A DNA stretch of 64,000 bases from Cepaea nemoralis. Lineage: Eukaryota > Mollusca > Gastropoda > Stylommatophora > Helicidae. Location: NCBI GenBank assembly GCA_014155875.1, contig JACEFZ010015010.1, forward strand, positions 276,501 through 340,500, read 5' to 3'. The translations under genes were made by a program, and so were the position numbers. Below the pieces are notes generated by a model. It did no database searches and was not told the DNA's origin. It saw only the letters and a program-made list of their open reading frames with translations. Positions 53,262-63,343 of the stretch are shown here, piece by piece (within the stretch, counting starts at the first letter, position 1; each line of letters begins with the position of its first letter).

Positions 53262-53805
53262 GGACGTCGCAATCAACACCAGCATTTATGGGCTGGGGAG
53301 TGTGCATTCGCTCACTATGAACACAAGCATATGCGTGCTACTACTTCTACTTCCAGTGCACTGGACTGATTTTTGCGTGTGGATGCTGGCCTCCTGGATT
53401 AGCTGTCCGTTTTACCAATTATCAGGCGAAACCACTCCGACTTCAGAGGTACTTGTAATTTACGTCCGCAAGTCAAAAACGAGAAGTTAACATTTTAGTC
53501 CAACTGACCGGTGTAGGGCTTGAACCCGATACTTTGACATCAGCACATCAGAAGAACGAGCGTTTTCATCCTTTCGGCCATACTGGCCTTCTGGCTGTTT
53601 GTGATTTACTTGTCAAGCTTACGATCAGTAGTTTGCCATTAATATCTAAACGACTGTCTCTCATACCATTGTTAAAAATCAACACAAGGCAACCTGCTAT
53701 CAAATCGCGGGCAGCTAAGTTTGAACGCGGTATGCGGGATTGTGAATCTCGTTCGCTACCCCTTCTTCACAGACGCAGACTTAGATATGGTAGCTTTCTA
53801 TAAGC
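53262..53805 (-). mobile_element. SINE S1 (reverse) interrupted by a SINE S2 (reverse)
   Basis: S1 tail piece CGCAATCAACACCAGCATTTA at about 53265-53290 and the rest of S1 at 53592-53805 (CAGTAGTTTGCCATTAAT, reverse B box AAGTTTGAACGCGGT). Between them, 53300-53590 is an S2 copy: CTACTACTTCTACTTCCAGTG, CACTCCGACTTCAGAGGTAC, GAGAAGTTAACATTTTAGTC, reverse B box TAGGGCTTGAACCCGA. This is a SINE inserted in a SINE. Confidence 0.8.
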
Positions 53806-53877
53806 AGACACAACACGGCCACTGTGCTCTTCAGTGTATTACGAGAGGAGAAAATGCATACCAGTTGTCAATGCTGC

Positions 53878-54082
53878 ATGCTGTTAAACAACAGCAATTC
53901 ACACCAGTTTTAAAACAAGTAGATTATTCAACAACAGCAATTCACACCAGTTTTAAAACATGTAGATTATTCAACAACAGCAATTCACACCAGTTTTAAA
54001 ACATGCAGATTATTCAACAACAGCAATTCACACCAGTTTTAAAACATGCAGATTATTAAATAACAGCAATTCACACCAGAAC
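53878..54082. repeat. ~47-bp minisatellite, left part
   Basis: Units with AACAACAGCAATTCACACCA, GTTTTAAAACATG and TAGATTATTC. Four clean units, then interrupted by a LINE end at 54083. Confidence 0.9.
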
Positions 54083-54412
54083 CAATTCGCAAATAAGACA
54101 AGAGACTTAGCAAGATACAGTATCCAATTTCATAAGAAGACGCCGTTGGAACTACATCGGCCATGTACTCAGAATGGACAAGTCAAGACTCCCCTACCAA
54201 GCCCTCATATGGTCACCAGTAGGGAAAAGAAAAGGGGGAAGACCAAGAGAGACCCTGCGTAGAACCATCATTAGAGAAGGCTCATTCAATGGCCAAGTAG
54301 ATATCCAAGATCTACAACAGGTAGCAGCGAACCGCCAAGCATGGAGAGACAGGACTTCTGCCCTATGCGCCGCCTTAGGCTCAAGAGGAAAGACTAACTA
54401 ACTAACTAATTC
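54083..54412 (+). mobile_element. LINE 3' end with TAAC tail, inserted in the minisatellite
   Basis: Open frame at 54174 plus upstream text: RRRWNYIGHVLRMDKSRLPY, KRKGGRPRETLRRTII, and ANRQAWRDRTSALCAALGS to TAA. This is the C-terminus of an RTE-like LINE distinct from the others here. The 3' tail is ACTAACTAACTAACT. Very well preserved over the last 80 codons. Confidence 0.85.
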
Positions 54413-54812
54413 ACACCAGCTGTCAGCTACGTAGATGATTAAACAGCAATTCGCGCCAGTTCTTTAGTTGTGTAGATTATTAAACAACAGCAACTCACAC
54501 TAGTTTTAAAACATGTACATTATTAAACAACAGCAAGTCACACCAAAATTATATATATTACTAATAAACAATTCACACAAGTTGTTAGTAGTGTATTTTA
54601 TTAAACTAAAGCAATTCACACCAATTGTAAATTATATGATTAAACAAAAGCAATTCACACCAGTTGTAAATGATATTATTAAACAATAGAATTCACACCA
54701 GTTGTAAATATTATTAAATACAATTCACACTAGTTGTAAATGATATTTTTAACAATAGCAATTCACACCAATTGTCAGTGATGTATTTCATTAAACAATA
54801 GCACCCATTGAA
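54413..54812. repeat. ~47-bp minisatellite, right part
   Basis: Same units (AGCAATTCACACCA, TTGTAAATGATATTATTAAAC), increasingly diverged and shorter. Confidence 0.88.
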
Positions 54813-56552
54813 GACGACTTTAACCAAAAAAACACAAATTGCTATGAAAATGCAATTAAAATAGTGTTTTTTTTCCTGAAAGCATGTAAATTTACTTAAT
54901 AAATTTTCTGCATATACATATATTTACAGTAAATGTTTTTGTACTATTACAAAGTATATTAAACCAAGAATTTACAGTGCATGCAAATGTCAAATGGAAT
55001 AAATAAAATAAGCATATGCAATAAACTGCTTTGGGGTCTATTCCCCCCCATCTATTGTACATTCTTATCTTTTAAAAAAAAGATATGTAATAAATATTTC
55101 ATCCAGTATGATGCAGCGTGTGTCAATGAAATGTTTCATGGAACCAGCATCTCTGAATATGAAATTAGAACTTGAATATTAATGTACATTAGAATACAAA
55201 TATAAAAGATGTTGCGTAAAGTTTTATAATAGCAGTCTATCAAAAGTCGCCATTTCATACCTTTAATGTAAATTTCATTAATAAAATAAACAAAACATGT
55301 ATGTACATGGTATGTCAATGAAATACACAGATTTGAAAATAAAAAAAAATATGTGAGAATTAAAATTAAGTTTTGCAACAAACATTTCTTCAGTTTGTTG
55401 TGATTGGTCGGATTCTATTTTTATCCCTAACATTTGCTTCCGTAGGTGCTCATGCTCTGAATACCTTTGAAGATTCTTCTCAAGTTGTCTCAATGACCTC
55501 AAGCACTCCCCAGGGATTGATATTTATATGTAATAGTGAATAGAGGTACTTCAGTTGAATTAAGTTACGGCTGGCCAGGTTTCAATCTATGCTGACCAGA
55601 GCTTTGTCCAGCAAAAACCGTGATCTACACGTGTGTATAAAGCTTTCGGGGGTTGTATTCTTCTCAAACAATAAACAAAGCTGAAAGAAGCAGGCTGAAC
55701 GAGGCCGAATGTGGATTTTTTTTTGTTTTTGAACCAAGCAAGCATTCTTCTGAACACCATAGAATGAAAGGAAATCCCGTGGTATGATCCTGCAATAGGT
55801 ATAGTCATATTCTGATCAGTAGATTACTTCTGCCTACATTTTCACTTTGTTTAGCTTACTTGGTTGACTTTCTCAATACAAGAGCTTTAGTAAAGAGTCT
55901 TTGCTTACTACATAAATCTGTCTATATATTTTAATATGCACCACTATATATATTAAGACTCAAAGAAAGTGAAAGTAATATATACCTGACCATTTTTCAT
56001 TGTGACTAAAAAACACACACATACACACCAGAGCACACACTTCCACCTGACTCTCAAGATTTTCTGCGAAATCATCCGGAACTAAAAGAGTTATGACTGG
56101 TATTTTAAAAATATACCTACTATTTCTTAATATGTACACTTAAAAACCATGGTATATATTTTACAGTTGGCATGATTATATTGTCCAGATAAATGTCAGG
56201 TAATAAACATGAATATTAACAAGAGCCATAGGTTGATGAATTATACTCTAGTCATTGCTTCCTAGGGTCTCAGTTTTCTGTGTATTTCATAATATTTACT
56301 GGATCACTTAGACTCATCAGGAAATTATCTTGTGAAATTTTGTGATAATACAGAATATAACTGGAGAACAGTTTGTTCATAGAGATAACAATACATCATT
56401 TCTAACTGTTTTCAGAAATTAGTGAATTGAATGTGTTCACTCTTGTGCGTATTGATATAGGATATTTTAAACTTAGGGGGAAATCTGCCCATCGCATTAG
56501 TGCAATCTCTGTAATTATTTTACTGACTTCTGTGAATTAAAACTGCCAAAAA
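54813..56552 (-). other. AT-rich DNA downstream of the basonuclin-type gene
   Basis: Probably holds the gene's 3' UTR on the - strand. I saw no convincing AATAAA on that strand close to the stop. Open frames up to 92 codons carry no family motif. Confidence 0.5.
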
Positions 56553-56708
56553 TTAGCATGTTTGATTATTGTCGGATGAGACATCCACACAGCTTCTATC
56601 TACATCAGATGGGATCATATAATTAAGATGGTGTTTCTGGAAATGAATGTTCAAAGAGAAACTCTCTTTAAAACTTTTGCAACATATTTTACATGAAATG
56701 GATATTTG
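56553..56708 (-). pseudogene. out-of-frame third C2H2 zinc finger of the basonuclin-type gene
   Basis: In a frame one base off from the main ORF, the - strand reads [19 protein letters not shown] then KHHLNYM: C-x2-C-x12-H-x4-H, with the KSFK-S-S pattern and the following HL-x-x-M of the third basonuclin finger. It ends at TAA (56553-56555) after ~50 codons. A TAA in this frame at 56709-56711 and no AG between that and the finger exclude a simple splice entry, so a one-base loss (real or assembly) in the ~20 bases before the finger is the simplest explanation. The partner finger is not recognisable. Confidence 0.65.
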
Positions 56709-58585
56709 TTATCCATGTAAGATGGATCATCTTGGATGGTATCATTACCTGGAGGGGACTTGTTTTCTTCTGAGTGATCTCGCGCAGAAGCAGTTATTTC
56801 CTTCTTGTTTCTATCTTCATTGAGGGTACAAGTGACATCTGCTGTCAGCAATGCTTCATCTCTTGACAGATCTTGAGAAGCATCCTTGAATCTTGCACTA
56901 TCAACCCACTGCAGTGTTGTACATGTTGGGGAGTTTTTTGATTGTTTTCCTTCACTAATCTCTGAGTCTTGAGCATGTGATGATCCTGACTTCTGGAGCA
57001 CACCCACAACATGTTTCTCTACATTATACGGGCTGCTGCTCCTAACTACATCAGCATTCTCTATTGTAGAATTCTTTCTGAAGTGTAGCATTTGATCTCT
57101 ATCAAGGTTCAAGGGATGTCTACCTTCATCGACTCTGTCACTGTGACCATTCTGTGCTTGTCTTGAAGTAGAAACAGCCTTTTTGTGCGTGTCCTGTGTA
57201 ACACATTGGTTATTTGTTTCTGATTCTACTTCTTGAATTGTGGTGTCTTTTTCATCACTGCATCTATCCAAATCAATCTCCAGCTTAGTATCATTATCTA
57301 ACTTCTTGCTTAGATCATAAGGTATATCATCGGTGCAGTGTGCCACATTTGTAGGTTGATTATGCTCTAGTTTAATTCTCTTTCCATAAGATGCCAGGAA
57401 ATCAACTGGGCTGGACATGGCCATGACACTGTTATGTGTATTAAAAATGACAGGAGTTTGCAAATGAATGGAGGGAGCATCTGACACAGAAGAAAATGAG
57501 TTTGTTATAGAACTGGAAGCAATATTGTGAATTAATGCATTCATTTTGGAGAGGTTCTCGTCTTCTGCATGGTCAAAGTCACTTGTCTGTTTGTGTGGCA
57601 TGTGCAGTTTAGGGTTTAGATTGGCACTGTGCCGATTTCGACTTCTTCTCGAACTGAACATCATTTGACAACCTTCTACAGTGCATTTGTGCATCTCTTT
57701 CAAGTGAACTGCACTATAATGAATCTTAAGTGCACCCTTATCACAGAATGTTTTATTGCAGACGGTGCACAATGCCCTCTTCTTCCCATTGGATCCCATA
57801 AATGTACTGTCAAAGTTTGCAGACGACTGCGCCCAATCCCTTTTAGTTGGGTTGCTTGACTTCCGTATGTGTCCAGCTATTTTATTTTCATCAACTAGAG
57901 AATTGGAAATGTGGCTCTTGGAATAGTCAAGGGCATCTCCATCGTCTGACCCTGAGTTGTGAGAATCACTGCCATCAATTTCATCTGAGTCTTGATCCTG
58001 GTGCCTCTGATGAGTCTGCAAAGACTGATGAGATTGTGATGAAGAGGCATTGCTCAGATCCTGAGGACTGTCGCAGTTGGGTGTTCTGCAGTTATCCAAT
58101 CCCTCTCGATTGGGTTTTACCACAGGACTAGATTGTTCTGTAAGGGAATCAGAATGCGTCAGAGCACCCAAATGGTTCAGCGGAGATAAGATTAAAGGTG
58201 TGCTTGATGCAGCTGGTGTCTGTAGAAAGGACAGAAAATGTGGTTCGCCGCTGGGACTGCATATCTGAGGCATCACAGGAGCTGGTATGATTCTATTTGC
58301 TGACTGAATAAACTGGAACGGTCTGCTAACAAAACTCTTTGATGTATAATCGTAAGGCATGGTGTAGTTTTGTATAGACAGGCTACTGCGCTCGAGGAAC
58401 TTCTTAATACTCGAATCAGCTGCTTGAGTTTGTTTCAGAACTCCATGGTTGTTTTTAATATCTTGTAGTAAGATTTCATGGGCTATGGTCTTAGTTTCTC
58501 CAAAGCGCAAGAACTGCTGTAGTACAACTAATTCTTCCTCATGAGTGGCCACACACCAATTGTCCAGAACACGGCCCAACTTGTC
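56651..58585 (-). CDS. basonuclin-type gene, large zinc-finger exon
   Basis: 644 codons and TGA (56651-56653). Starts [20 protein letters not shown] in frame from the previous exon (acceptor TGCAG at 58586-58590). Fingers 1-2 at exon residues about 273-325: [57 protein letters not shown]. The [16 protein letters not shown] motif is the family hallmark. Rest is low-complexity Ser/Asp/Gln-rich, with PQDLS (58052-58066), PYDLS (57308-57322) and a basic KRIKLEH patch after finger 2. The last ~15 codons ([14 protein letters not shown]) are the finger-3 DNA read in the wrong frame. Confidence 0.92.
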   Translation of the reverse strand, partial: DKLGRVLDNWCVATHEEELVVLQQFLRFGETKTIAHEILLQDIKNNHGVLKQTQAADSSIKKFLERSSLSIQNYTMPYDYTSKSFVSRPFQFIQSANRIIPAPVMPQICSPSGEPHFLSFLQTPAASSTPLILSPLNHLGALTHSDSLTEQSSPVVKPNREGLDNCRTPNCDSPQDLSNASSSQSHQSLQTHQRHQDQDSDEIDGSDSHNSGSDDGDALDYSKSHISNSLVDENKIAGHIRKSSNPTKRDWAQSSANFDSTFMGSNGKKRALCTVCNKTFCDKGALKIHYSAVHLKEMHKCTVEGCQMMFSSRRSRNRHSANLNPKLHMPHKQTSDFDHAEDENLSKMNALIHNIASSSITNSFSSVSDAPSIHLQTPVIFNTHNSVMAMSSPVDFLASYGKRIKLEHNQPTNVAHCTDDIPYDLSKKLDNDTKLEIDLDRCSDEKDTTIQEVESETNNQCVTQDTHKKAVSTSRQAQNGHSDRVDEGRHPLNLDRDQMLHFRKNSTIENADVVRSSSPYNVEKHVVGVLQKSGSSHAQDSEISEGKQSKNSPTCTTLQWVDSARFKDASQDLSRDEALLTADVTCTLNEDRNKKEITASARDHSEENKSPPGNDTIQDDPSYMDNKYPFHVKYVAKVLKRVSL

Positions 58586-59260
58586 CTGCAACGACCAAAA
58601 GCAAAAACAAAAATGGTTATATAATTAATTATTAGCAACAGCGAATTTCAGTAGCACTGATTACAATATATTAACACATAGTGGCATGAGATAATGACTG
58701 GGGAAGGATGTGATGGGTGTGGCATAAGATGGCGGTTGTCATAATGAGATGGTGGCAGGTGTGATATCAAATGGCAACTAGTGACAAAGAATGAATGTAA
58801 ACAATTACTGATATAGAAACAACTCTCATTATATTGCTTACGTAGCTTCACTGTTATACATTTCCTGGGGGTTTTATGCCCACATTATATAGTAGACTAT
58901 GGTTTGATTAATAGAGCATGTTGAAGTATTTGGGGGAAAAAATTTAACAATGCTGAAAGCATTTTTATTTTGAATGTGTTCATAAAAAAAATATTGGAAG
59001 CCATTTCTCTTTGGATGCTCTACAGTAACTCACCTGAAGTATGTAACCTCTAGCATAATCCTCATAAGTCCAACCGAATCCATGCAAAATCTGGAGTATA
59101 TCTTCATGCTGAAGCTCTGCAAATAATCGGTCTAGCAAGATCTTCAGACGTACTGGTGTGGCCTGGGCTCCATACAACATGAGACTGGCAATGTCAAACA
59201 CTATATTGGGTTGTACCATCTCCATTTTCAGGCCAAAGTTTGCACCGAGTTTGTCCAAGG
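56651..59260 (-). CDS. basonuclin-type zinc-finger transcription factor (partial)
   Basis: Two exons, 59034-59260 and 56651-58585, on the - strand. They encode the basonuclin-specific N-terminal domain ([20 protein letters not shown] ... [14 protein letters not shown]) and a pair of C2H2 fingers. Basonuclins are nuclear DNA-binding regulators; the insect homologues include Disconnected (disco). The splice phase is 0 between these exons. Earlier exon(s), expected to encode the Cys-rich start and 'HGWVAHAL' region, were not found up to 64000. As annotated the ORF ends at 56651, before a third finger found in another frame. Two PxDLS motifs suggest CtBP binding. Lineage (basonuclin versus disco) needs a tree. 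Confidence 0.9.
58586..59033 (-). other. basonuclin-type gene, short intron (448 bp)
   Basis: Donor GTGAGT at 59033-59028 and acceptor TGCAG ending at 58586. AT-rich, with short tandem-like ATGGCGGTTG / GATGGTGGC text. No TE recognised. Confidence 0.85.
59034..59260 (-). CDS. basonuclin-type gene, N-terminal domain exon
   Basis: [60 protein letters not shown] and [15 protein letters not shown]: near-continuous match to the vertebrate basonuclin N-terminal domain. 227 bases; the first two complete a split codon. Acceptor CCCACAG (59261-59267), donor GTGAGT. Confidence 0.95.
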
Positions 59261-60057
59261 CTGTGGGACAATAACATAGGTAGTAAGTTTTGTGACATCA
59301 TGGAAATAAAGAAAAGGAGAAACGCTTTGAAAATACAGTTTGTAAGTCAATCATCCATCTGGTTAAATTATCCTTTAAGCTAACCAAAATTGTTGGGCAG
59401 ATATAATAAGAATTGCAGAACAAATGTGTAACGCCCTCTGATATGTCTCCACCTTGTAGAGATAGAGAGGGTTTGCGTGTTCTAATGTACCATGGAGCTA
59501 TGCCGACGGTAGCGCAGCTACTGGTAGGCTCTCCTCTTTCGGACAGGTCAAGGGTGGGATCCAGACGTTGAGAGACATAAACCTGGTGCCTTTGGGATAG
59601 ACTGGGGAAATAAAACCCGAAAAAATGCGTTGTCGATGCCCGATGTTCTGCGCTACAAGCTAGAAGAAACAGTGCTAAATTCACCAAACGTCAAACGTTT
59701 AACAATTGACACAAAAATACAACACTGTTCAACAATCTTTCAACCAAACAATGCTATCGGTGGCATAATTGTATACTAACATCAAGGAAGGAGGGAGGGG
59801 GAAATAACAAGTGAAACAACATAAATACAATTCCAGCCAGGAACTACAAATATAACCAGAATAGGTAAGCAATCATTATATCGGGGGAGAATGGGCGAAT
59901 AACGCTGGCGGTACTGTATGAACTATGTTTTAAAATGCTGGGATAGTTTGGATGTTTTCTGTTTCTAATGAAGGCTTTGAAACCGCAACGCTAACTTGAA
60001 CAACAGCGACTTTAATTAATTTCTTTTTAATTCATTGGTAACAATAAGCCTTCTGTT
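59261..60057 (-). other. basonuclin-type gene intron, nothing firm
   Basis: About 59440-59560 has tRNA-like TAGCGCAGCTACTGGTAGGC text, perhaps an old SINE, but without a clear B box. No exon found. Confidence 0.4.
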
Positions 60058-60205
60058 GCGAAGGGCTTACGGACGCGATTCGTAATCCCGCTTACCCGCT
60101 TTCGAAACGCAGCTGCGACCGATTTGGCAGCAGAGCGCGTTACGCTGGGTTTTAACGAGTTGGTATGGGAGCCTGTCGTTCAGAAAGCAATGGCAAACAA
60201 GTTAC
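60058..60205 (+). mobile_element. tRNA-derived SINE, family S1, head type 1 (truncated)
   Basis: CGAAGGGCTTACGGACGCGA head, B-box-like GCTTTCGAAACGC, CTGCGACCGATTTGGCAGCA as at 2751, then CAGAAAGCAATGGCAAACAA, after which the body is lost. Confidence 0.8.
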
Positions 60206-60988
60206 CAATTCCAATGAGCCAATCAAATTGCGATCATCAATTCGCGCCAGTGGACTAAAGGAAAGTCGCCATTGATGTTAATTATATTGGGGCGTTGATT
60301 AACGTGAAGAAAGGACCATACACATTGTCAGGGGCATGGAATTAATCCGATCACCGGGCAGTGGCGCTACAATTCCCTATAGTTACGGCATTCTGAGCAG
60401 TCAGTAATGGTTTTATTGCTTGACCACAGAGCACAACAGTGAACAACAGAAATAAATTGTATTATTTGGTTGCTGGCACAATTTGTTTTAAACTGAATGT
60501 TTTGTTTTCATGCTGCAAAACCATACTGGTAGCTCTCTGCTAACATAATAAATGCTTCATTGCTATGCATATTCTTTATGTACGATGTATACTCCCTAAC
60601 GGTATTCATAGATCAGTAAATGGTCTCTATTTGCATCCTTCTTTCAACGGATGTAATTGAATTCACTGACCCTTTCAGAAAGACTGAAATCACATTCACT
60701 CATCAAGGCCGCTAAACTGGCCCAGGATTATGTGGGTACCTGGCATTCTGATAGCAATTTGTACTCTTCTCGAACAAATTCACAAATTCTAGCCATGACA
60801 GCCGCTGAAGCTTTGCCGTTGATTGGATTTTCTTGCACGTGTTTTGGTGACAATGACTAAATTCCGGTGCAGTCCTGCATATCGCTTTAGACGAGTGGTT
60901 TCATGAATTTAATTGTCAGCTAATGGAGACACAAGCTCAAGATAGATTCGTCGGATCTCTCTCTCTCCCCATCTCTCCCTCTCTGTCT
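60206..60988. other. basonuclin-type gene intron or 5' flank, nothing recognised
   Basis: No exon matching the missing N-terminus. One open frame at 60657-60860 has no family motif. Confidence 0.45.
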
Positions 60989-61004
60989 GTGTGTGTGTGT
61001 GTGT

Positions 61005-61063
<59 letters not shown>
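60989..61063. repeat. GT microsatellite
   Basis: Near-pure GT run of ~75 bases with one CT interruption, preceded by a TCTC-rich stretch. Confidence 0.95.
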
Positions 61064-61068
<5 letters not shown>

Positions 61069-61869
61069 AGCCTTGTGACGGACAGTTAGCTACTAGTCCT
61101 GCCCAGCTTACAACGAACGTAAACAAATGGAATAACAACCAACATCATTCCATTAAAAAACAAAACCTATATAAGAAATGTTATGAACCTGGCCTATTAT
61201 TTATTATATTAGAGACATTAACGCGGAGTTCTGTGTGCGAACGAGAAAGAAGCGGGAAAAGAAGATGAAGAATGGAAATCTCTTAGTATAAGTAGCCAAG
61301 ACGGGAAAGATGGCGAGCAGAAACCCGATTTCAGTGTTCAGAAATAATGCGTTGAAAGAGACCAAGATACACACGTAGAAGTCGGCTGCAAGGTAAATTC
61401 AACAACTGTTACATTCTTCAAAGAAAACGGAGTACACTTGTAGATAGAATAGCACCGTGATATATAATGGCTTCAAGTTATATACAACATAAGTTATTGC
61501 ATGTTTGCTATCAAACATAATTATTTCTTGGAGGGAAAATGATTGAATCTTGATCTATGTTCAGCGATTGTTTATGTATCGGAAATTGTCCCCCTATTGA
61601 GTAATACGTTTATAGATACTAGACAGACGATAACTGTTGCTTGCACGCAGCTAATGAACAAGTGGGAGCATTCGTCAGCAACCCCAACTGTTATTAACAT
61701 ATCAAAGCTATTTTTAACATACCCGTGGCTATTTGACGCACAGGATTAAAATAAATTGGGAAATCTAGCGGAAGATCCAGATGATTAAGATGTATCTGGC
61801 TAAACAGTTGTGCAAAGGCATTTAAGACATGCAGAGATGATAGACTGATAGAGAAAAGGGGGGGGGGGG

Positions 61870-61910
<41 letters not shown>

Positions 61911-62564
61911 GGGTGTAGGCTCAAAAACGTAAAAATCGTACATAAATATTTCAATCAACAAAGAAAATGGCCTTCTGTCTGTGTAAAAGACAGCAAGAGA
62001 GTTACCATTTCTGTATTCCATCCCTCCCTCTTTCCCTCCTCACAAAACCGCAGATAGCTTGTCTGTCGTCTCCACAGATGGTTCTAATAAGCGCGAATTA
62101 GAGTGGAAACCCAGTAATGGCCCACATGGATGAATAAGGAACTGCTCTGTCGTTTGCATCTATAAGATGTTAATATGATTGGTACAGCTCGCCAAAACCC
62201 TACCAGAATGGTAGGTAACCACAGACGACTCCTTAAGGAGGAGAACAACAGTAAATAGGGTGTTCATATTTCACTACACAAAGATTCATGTCGGCGCCGT
62301 ATGCCATTCGTCTACTGCCAGTTAACCCCCCCCCCACTGGGTCATAGGCCATCAACTACTCACGCTAAATCGTTCTGTTTGCTATTTCCCGCAGCCCCCT
62401 ACATGTTCTCCCCATACTATTCATGTCATACATCTTTAATTCTCTTCTCTGTGGTCCGGTTTTTCAGTTACCCTGGTCGTTCATTTCCAGTTCAAGTTTA
62501 AGTGTTTGAAGTAAGACAAGTAACGACAATTAAAGGCACGAATACTGGCCACCCATTATAAATC
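61064..62564. repeat. intronic/intergenic DNA with a G/AG/G tract
   Basis: Compound tract at 61858-61913: G run, 17 AG-type units, then G run. C run at 62326-62335. No gene recognised. Confidence 0.6.
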
Positions 62565-62745
62565 TTCTTGTGTGCGACCCGGTGGTCATGTGTTCGAATC
62601 TCTATCGAGGCAGATTTAAAACACAAAAATAAATGCATAGGCTCCCAGATCTAACCAGAACAAAGTAAACACCGGGAAAGCTTTTAGGAATCACAAGCAG
62701 CCGAGATGATGTTGTCACCATCACCCGCTGAGTGCCTTATTTGAG
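62565..62745 (+). mobile_element. tRNA-derived SINE, family S3
   Basis: CCCGGTGGTCATGTGTTCGAATCTC gives the B box (GTGTTCGAATC); the end CACCATCACCCGCTGAGTGCC matches 15680-15720. The 5' head before 62565 is missing or diverged. Confidence 0.65.
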
Positions 62746-62974
62746 GGGGAAAAAAAAGGGGGGGGGGGCCACACCATAAACTCAGTATGCCTCAGGGTGT
62801 GTAAAAGTGTTCTTTAATTGTTTTTTCTTTTTTTTTTCTTTTATGAAGTTTAAAAAAAAATCAATCAGATCGTCCTTGCGAGTTGAAATATTGAATTAAG
62901 TAATCATTGTTGCCGATTGAAACTGAGTTAATTCGAAAAAAAAAAAACAACAACAACTTAACAATACTTGGTTC

Positions 62975-63320
62975 TTGAGACGGATGTTGCGAATGCTCAA
63001 GACTGCCAAGGTAGCAAAAGGTGAATGCATGGAAGAGGCTAACGAAACTAGAACATCATGTACAATGTGAGAAAGAGACAGACATAATTCTTTGGTCATG
63101 TGATGAGATGAGAGGCATTGGAGAATATCGCAACTGGAAAAAGCGGGAAAAGAGGCCGAGACAGACCAAAAAAAAACGATGCTGGGTGGACTAAAACTGT
63201 GTCATAGAGGAATATCATCACCAGAGTTATCCAGAGTGCCAAGGACCGAGATCTGTGGAGACACATGCTCGTCTACGCCAGCTGGCATGGCACATGATAA
63301 TGATAATGCTTTAACAAAAA
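62975..63320 (+). mobile_element. LINE 3' relic with TGATAA tail
   Basis: WFLRRMLRMLKTAKVAKGEC and NFFGHVMR-like text across frames, GKRGRDRPKKN, then RVIQSAKDRDLWRHMLVYAS. Ends in CATGATAATGATAATG. Frames broken. Confidence 0.7.
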
Positions 63321-63343
63321 ACATCGTTTCCTTGTGCCATTTA

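Noticed and set aside
641..59260. Functional link between Rpn10 and the basonuclin-type gene
   Set aside because: They are 29 kb apart on opposite strands, separated by satellite and transposons; nothing suggests shared regulation.
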